From JABDGM01 sp046349975 (lineage in GTDB: Bacteria > Planctomycetota > Planctomycetia > Pirellulales > Lacipirellulaceae): DNA of 64,000 nucleotides. The stretch's first letter is position 1; every line of letters starts with the position of its first letter. The stretch covers positions 31,735 to 95,734 of the forward strand of contig JAXMBH010000018.1 in the NCBI GenBank assembly GCA_046349975.1, read 5' to 3'. The notes below the pieces were generated by a model. The model was given only the letters and a program-made list of their open reading frames with translations. It was not told where the DNA came from and ran no database searches. The translations under genes were made by a program, and so were the position numbers. Shown here in pieces: positions 61,201 through 64,000 of the stretch.

Positions 61201-64000
61201 TCGGCTTCGAATGCTCGAGCGACCAGGGCACGAACCGCTGCGTTTCGGCAATCGTACCTACGGAGGTCAGCCCGCCGAGCTTGATCGACCGGTTGGGAAT
61301 CCGCAGCTTAAACTTCGCGCGGTTTTTCGTGAGGTCGAGTTCCCATTCGCGGCTCTCGGTGTTGAGGCGGATATCCGACTTGTCGGTCGTGAAATACCAC
61401 TCGCGCTCGATGTACGGATAGGAAATGTAGAAGTGGTTGCCGCCTTTTTGTTTCGGCGTGTTTCTCTGGATGTTCTGCCCGACGATGTACGTCTGCGAGA
61501 TATCGCCAGTCGCCGACACTTGCTGGCGCATGTCGGAGCCGAACGTGAGATCGAAGTCGGGATTGGTCGGTACCCACGGCGGCGGGCCGGCATCGGGCAT
61601 CGTGCTCCAGTTCGCCCGCCAGCCATCGAGCGTCTTCTGCACGTCGGCGTACGCTTTAGGTTCTTGCAGCGGCCGCCCGGTCGAATCGGTCGGCAGTTCG
61701 AGATCGGTGCGGTTGCCGGGCAGCTTGTCGCCGGTGTTCTTGGCATTCGGCCATTCCTCGACGACGATCATCCGCCACACAGGCGAACGGCGGATGCCCG
61801 ACGTCGGATCGGACGCAGCGGTCGTGAGGCCGCCGTTGTTTTCATCCCAGGCCAAATTGCTAAGGCGAGTCAAATCGACGCCGACAGCCGGCAAGCTCGG
61901 GTTGTACTGGTAGTTGGTCGTGCCATCGAGTCGGCTATACAGCTCGGCCGGATACTGGGCCTGCTGCGGCCAGGGATTGTACACCTCGGCGTATGCAGAA
62001 CCCTTCGGCCGCAGGCCTTGGTCGAGATCTGGGTCGATGTAGTTCTTCGTGCCCGGCGGGTCGGTCGAGCCGGCAGAACGTTTTTTGGTTTCGCCGTGGC
62101 CGCCGTTGGCGTCTTGCGAGATGAGGTTCTCGGTTTGGCGATCGTGGAAGGCGAGCGTCTCGGTGATCAACAGCTCGGGCCGCTCCGCGCCCCACACGAT
62201 GCCGCGGGTTTGGTTCAGGACCGTCGGCAAATCGGCATTGGCCAGCGTTTTGATCTTCTTGGAATTGGCGTTGGGACCATTCGGCACCTCGGCCCAGTCG
62301 ATCAACTCGCCCTTGTTTTCATCGGTCGTCGAATCGCCATCGAGCGGAATGAAGTTGCCTTTCGCATCAGGCATACCCCAACCGTCCCACGGATTTTCGT
62401 CATACTCGAATGGCGTCATGATAACGTCGGAGTCGCGCTTGTCGACGCAGTTGATGGCCCATTGGGCAATCGTGCGGCAGGTGAGCTTGCGCTTGACGAT
62501 CACTTCAGCCTGAGACTTGGCCTGTTGGGCAGAGAGATTGTACGGAGCCGCCGTGAGCGCCGTTTCAATCGCCTTCGCCGTTTTCTCCATCCAGGCGGTG
62601 ATTTGCGGATCGCTGTCGTTCCACGGTGCGATGTAATTTTCGTCGACCAGGAGCAGCATGAGGCAGTAGAGTTGCCGGGCGTAGAGTTGGCGGCCTTCGG
62701 AATCGAGATTCTTGACGCCGCCGGCGATGTTCATGCCGTACACGGGTTCGGAGCGGCCGTTGGTGTAGTCGAAGGCCATTTGCTCGCTGACAAGACCCTG
62801 CCAGAGCGCAGTGTCGAGCGGCGGGGTATAGGCTTTATTGCCGTCCGTATCGATGAACGGTTCCCCACTACTCCACTTGCCGTTGCCATCGACATCGAGA
62901 AACGGATCGCCGGCTTCGAGCGAGTCGTCGACGACGCCATTGCCGTTGTTGTCTTTGCCATCGCCGAACGGGCGATTGAGGTCCATCTTCGTACCGGCGA
63001 CGACATCGGGGGCCAGCTCCTGGAACGCGAGCGGGCCGATGATTCGGCCGAGCATCGCCTGTTCGGCCGGGACTTGCGTGTTGAATGCCCCGCCCATATT
63101 TGTTGAGCTGTACATGCCAAAGTTGGCGAGCCGCTGCGATTGCACGCGGTAAGTCAGCAGGTCGACGATTTTCCCCTTGCTAAACTCGACGCCGGTGAGC
63201 AACCGGAACACATCCTCAGCGGTCGCGGTGGTCGGCAACGGCTTGGCGGCCGTCACGGGATTGGCGGTGAGGTTGGGGAGAAAATTAGCGGCAGACTCGC
63301 GCACCCATTCTGGCAACGGCGCGGCGGCGACCGGCAGGTCGTAGCTATCGGTGGTGACGAGGCGGCGATTGATGCCGGCGATTTGCTGCGCCGCGGCGAG
63401 CATTTCCGCCGTACCCGTGGCATTGAACGCAGCCCTCGCTATCGACTCCACGCGGTACGGATCGCCGTACTGTTGAGCGAGTGGCCGATTGGGGTCGTAG
63501 AGCTTGAGCGGATCGAACGCGCTCACGCAGTCCCACAACCGGCTCGGCAATGTGCCGACATCGGCATCCCAGCCACGGAGAACCTTTTCGAGATCGGTCG
63601 GCGAGAACGGCGCGTCGTCGTTTTGTTGCAGGCTAAGATTGAAGCCGGTCGCGCTGTCGGCAACGAGCGAGTTCGCGCCCGAAAGCCATTGGTCACGCCG
63701 CTGTGTGCTGGCGAGATTAAGCTCGTAGGGCGACTTCGCGAGGAGGTTGAAGGCTAGCCACTGATTCTGCGGAAGGAGCGCCGTATTCGGGTTCACATCT
63801 TTAAAAACTTCGCGTACTGGCTGGCCGCGGTAATCCAAGCCGAGCGCGTAACGGGCCTTCAAATCGGGCGGGGTAAGAAATGCCGAGGCCTGATTGATCG
63901 ACCAGGGATAGTCAAAGAACTTTAGCTGCGCCATGAGGCTCGGCACGGCCACTTCGCCAGTGGCCAAGCGAGGCGAGCCAGCAGGCTCACTTCCTGGGAT
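58268..64000 (-). CDS. Very large protein of secretion/pilus type, 5' end beyond the window
   Basis: An open frame of about 1910 codons. It is open to the right edge, so the start lies outside. It carries KVNLNTVTGRRQVVNGVPNIW (near residue 1530), the P-G-K-V/I-N-L-N-T block seen in GspK/PilX and Verru-Chthon cassette A-like secretion proteins. There are also acidic EF-hand-like repeats (DNNGNGVVDD, DVDGNGKWSSGE, DTDGNKAYT) near residue 345-380. Much of the rest is Asn/Asp/Pro-rich. It is probably exported and part of a pilus or surface machinery, but no other component is in the window. The 1066-codon frame on the opposite strand is a shadow. Confidence 0.85.
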   Translation of the reverse strand: MPGSEPAGSPRLATGEVAVPSLMAQLKFFDYPWSINQASAFLTPPDLKARYALGLDYRGQPVREVFKDVNPNTALLPQNQWLAFNLLAKSPYELNLASTQRRDQWLSGANSLVADSATGFNLSLQQNDDAPFSPTDLEKVLRGWDADVGTLPSRLWDCVSAFDPLKLYDPNRPLAQQYGDPYRVESIARAAFNATGTAEMLAAAQQIAGINRRLVTTDSYDLPVAAAPLPEWVRESAANFLPNLTANPVTAAKPLPTTATAEDVFRLLTGVEFSKGKIVDLLTYRVQSQRLANFGMYSSTNMGGAFNTQVPAEQAMLGRIIGPLAFQELAPDVVAGTKMDLNRPFGDGKDNNGNGVVDDSLEAGDPFLDVDGNGKWSSGEPFIDTDGNKAYTPPLDTALWQGLVSEQMAFDYTNGRSEPVYGMNIAGGVKNLDSEGRQLYARQLYCLMLLLVDENYIAPWNDSDPQITAWMEKTAKAIETALTAAPYNLSAQQAKSQAEVIVKRKLTCRTIAQWAINCVDKRDSDVIMTPFEYDENPWDGWGMPDAKGNFIPLDGDSTTDENKGELIDWAEVPNGPNANSKKIKTLANADLPTVLNQTRGIVWGAERPELLITETLAFHDRQTENLISQDANGGHGETKKRSAGSTDPPGTKNYIDPDLDQGLRPKGSAYAEVYNPWPQQAQYPAELYSRLDGTTNYQYNPSLPAVGVDLTRLSNLAWDENNGGLTTAASDPTSGIRRSPVWRMIVVEEWPNAKNTGDKLPGNRTDLELPTDSTGRPLQEPKAYADVQKTLDGWRANWSTMPDAGPPPWVPTNPDFDLTFGSDMRQQVSATGDISQTYIVGQNIQRNTPKQKGGNHFYISYPYIEREWYFTTDKSDIRLNTESREWELDLTKNRAKFKLRIPNRSIKLGGLTSVGTIAETQRFVPWSLEHSKPNEPVISPILPGHYAVVGSAGTNYDVNPEATSGAAKPTPDPNKQTWTNTIGRQKTEGNTNQTDAFHEASLRKNSIRRIQMSPGVDLTNLNKLLNPTQQLLVGSNGGDPKDEVQYGTPPTYDPYAAEIGRDNEMISDQGTVKNIYDAKPGNDATITGKPTDRYYLPCVTIPIDGMNVSEPAWGYGPREEEAAAEENAIRKTKGLSANVDLKFRHTSDHKEGRYFRSLSATADSFDKPLDTAPELVRTGTTANYRVIHLQRLANPLLPWNPPRLMADGTTVNPEHRDNAPVNPYLTVDSASVNLTAFNGASDGEHDLDKPKEQLKTDPGNMVDINDYLDNYYADKQVWVFRSQERGFWSRMNVAASATGDPPQRVLWAQEPANVFLKNPKNSKVILDLVPGRQLTRRYLNEIPRSVKDNQSPLGEDNFINMVLDHSLGFGNQSFGLLYDKVGAKQPNVPVGTGPASSLRPTVSAIGAPAPCRYVYPRNVDPDGKVDDATTVSNTFPWLEWDNRPYVSANELLNVPAASQAEMLRAYATIDPSKAADKQANPYGLGSLGTAAVSDPKIRWAVMQAPFGNLMNMMAASATAAGYTTDPSSGALKMVYGAPNFYRILDYVQVPSRYVGTDTMLNAETFNDPVGNDIVTPNDPRYLFQPPFNKVSRQRDPGKVNLNTVTGRRQVVNGVPNIWSDVYDGIMHRSRDANPSPGVLAQPGPAWRDVVLSRRGYAQLNADNSSVDKPSTSPDVYEFGLNNAFPTMFANPFRSSDAGDLVPLPQMMQFGVDATFLRKHPYDRPRVSEVRQPWSSPMNFGDSRDAGFGASTLSVRGAGGIPSEDPKRDILPLFTEARNTVYSDTNRNPYMMYQPTTRLGNLVTDRSGVYAVWITVGYFEVEPAPSWSDPAVQARFGGDGSANSPATQAALAMYNRVYPEGYALGREVGSDTGDVKRPRGFYIIDRTEAVGFKPGEDLNVEKTIRLRRRIE

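Noticed and set aside
59906..63106. 1066-codon plus-strand reading frame opposite the giant gene
   Set aside because: Composition is Arg/Val/Ile/Glu with no domain; the minus-strand frame has the PGKVNLNT block and acidic loops and is longer.

Overview
The window looks like part of a Planctomycetota chromosome, most likely of the order Pirellulales. The evidence is: two secreted proteins with PEP-CTERM sorting tails (one with a dockerin-like module), a planctomycete-type exosortase with an EpsI-like partner, a surface protein starting with the LESLEERRML motif, sulfatase and GH127 genes, proteins with YYPTRW-type and FSVRDLL-type motifs, and many short hairpin repeats in the spacers. The DNA is GC-rich, so long antisense reading frames are common and were discarded. 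No tRNA, rRNA or CRISPR array was recognised.

Layout. 0-6.3 kb: a zinc-finger-like ORF, a coiled-coil ORF, an SMR transporter, a dockerin/PEP-CTERM protein, a rhodanese, an Old Yellow Enzyme relative and two small Tyr/Gly-rich secreted proteins. 6.3-7.0 kb: a REP-associated (RAYT-type) transposase broken by one in-frame TAG and bracketed by related hairpins. 7.2-15.6 kb: a P-loop membrane NTPase, a lipoprotein, a cysteine-rich secreted protein, ScpA, an RNase Z-like hydrolase, a TrhA/hemolysin III protein and membrane proteins. 15.8-23.5 kb: a 70-bp tandem array, an isolated transhydrogenase alpha subunit, a zinc-ribbon membrane protein, an M32 carboxypeptidase and a BshB1-type deacetylase. 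23.6-29.7 kb: an accessory stretch with a nucleotidyltransferase pair, a lipoprotein, XerC, a RelE-like toxin-antitoxin pair, an orphan antitoxin and DUF1572. 29.8-42.6 kb: a beta-helix surface protein and an exosortase/exopolysaccharide locus (NtrC-type regulator, EpsI-like protein, Pro-rich secreted protein, Wza-like exporter, exosortase, Wzc-like protein), then glnA. 42.7-64 kb: an SDR, DUF3072, a second PEP-CTERM protein, Ppx/GppA, GH127, DUF456, a Fic/Doc fusion toxin candidate beside an AbrB-like gene, a sulfatase, a transglutaminase-like protein, a TlpA-like thioredoxin, and a giant secretion/pilus-like protein that runs off the right edge.

How parts fit together. The exosortase, EpsI-like protein, Wza-like and Wzc-like proteins and the sigma-54 regulator would form one envelope and extracellular-polymer system. 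The two PEP-CTERM proteins at 1.4 and 45.7 kb are natural substrates of the exosortase. GH127 and the sulfatase point to breakdown of complex polysaccharides.

Most notable: (1) the protein at 52.6 kb appears to join two IF2-N-like helical modules, a Doc/Fic domain and a HicA-like C-terminal domain, with an AbrB/MazE-like small gene facing it, in DNA visibly richer in A+T than its surroundings; (2) palindromic repeats have been inserted in frame inside two enzyme genes (Old Yellow Enzyme and SDR); (3) the Wzc-like protein has Arg in place of the Walker A Lys and lacks the Tyr cluster.
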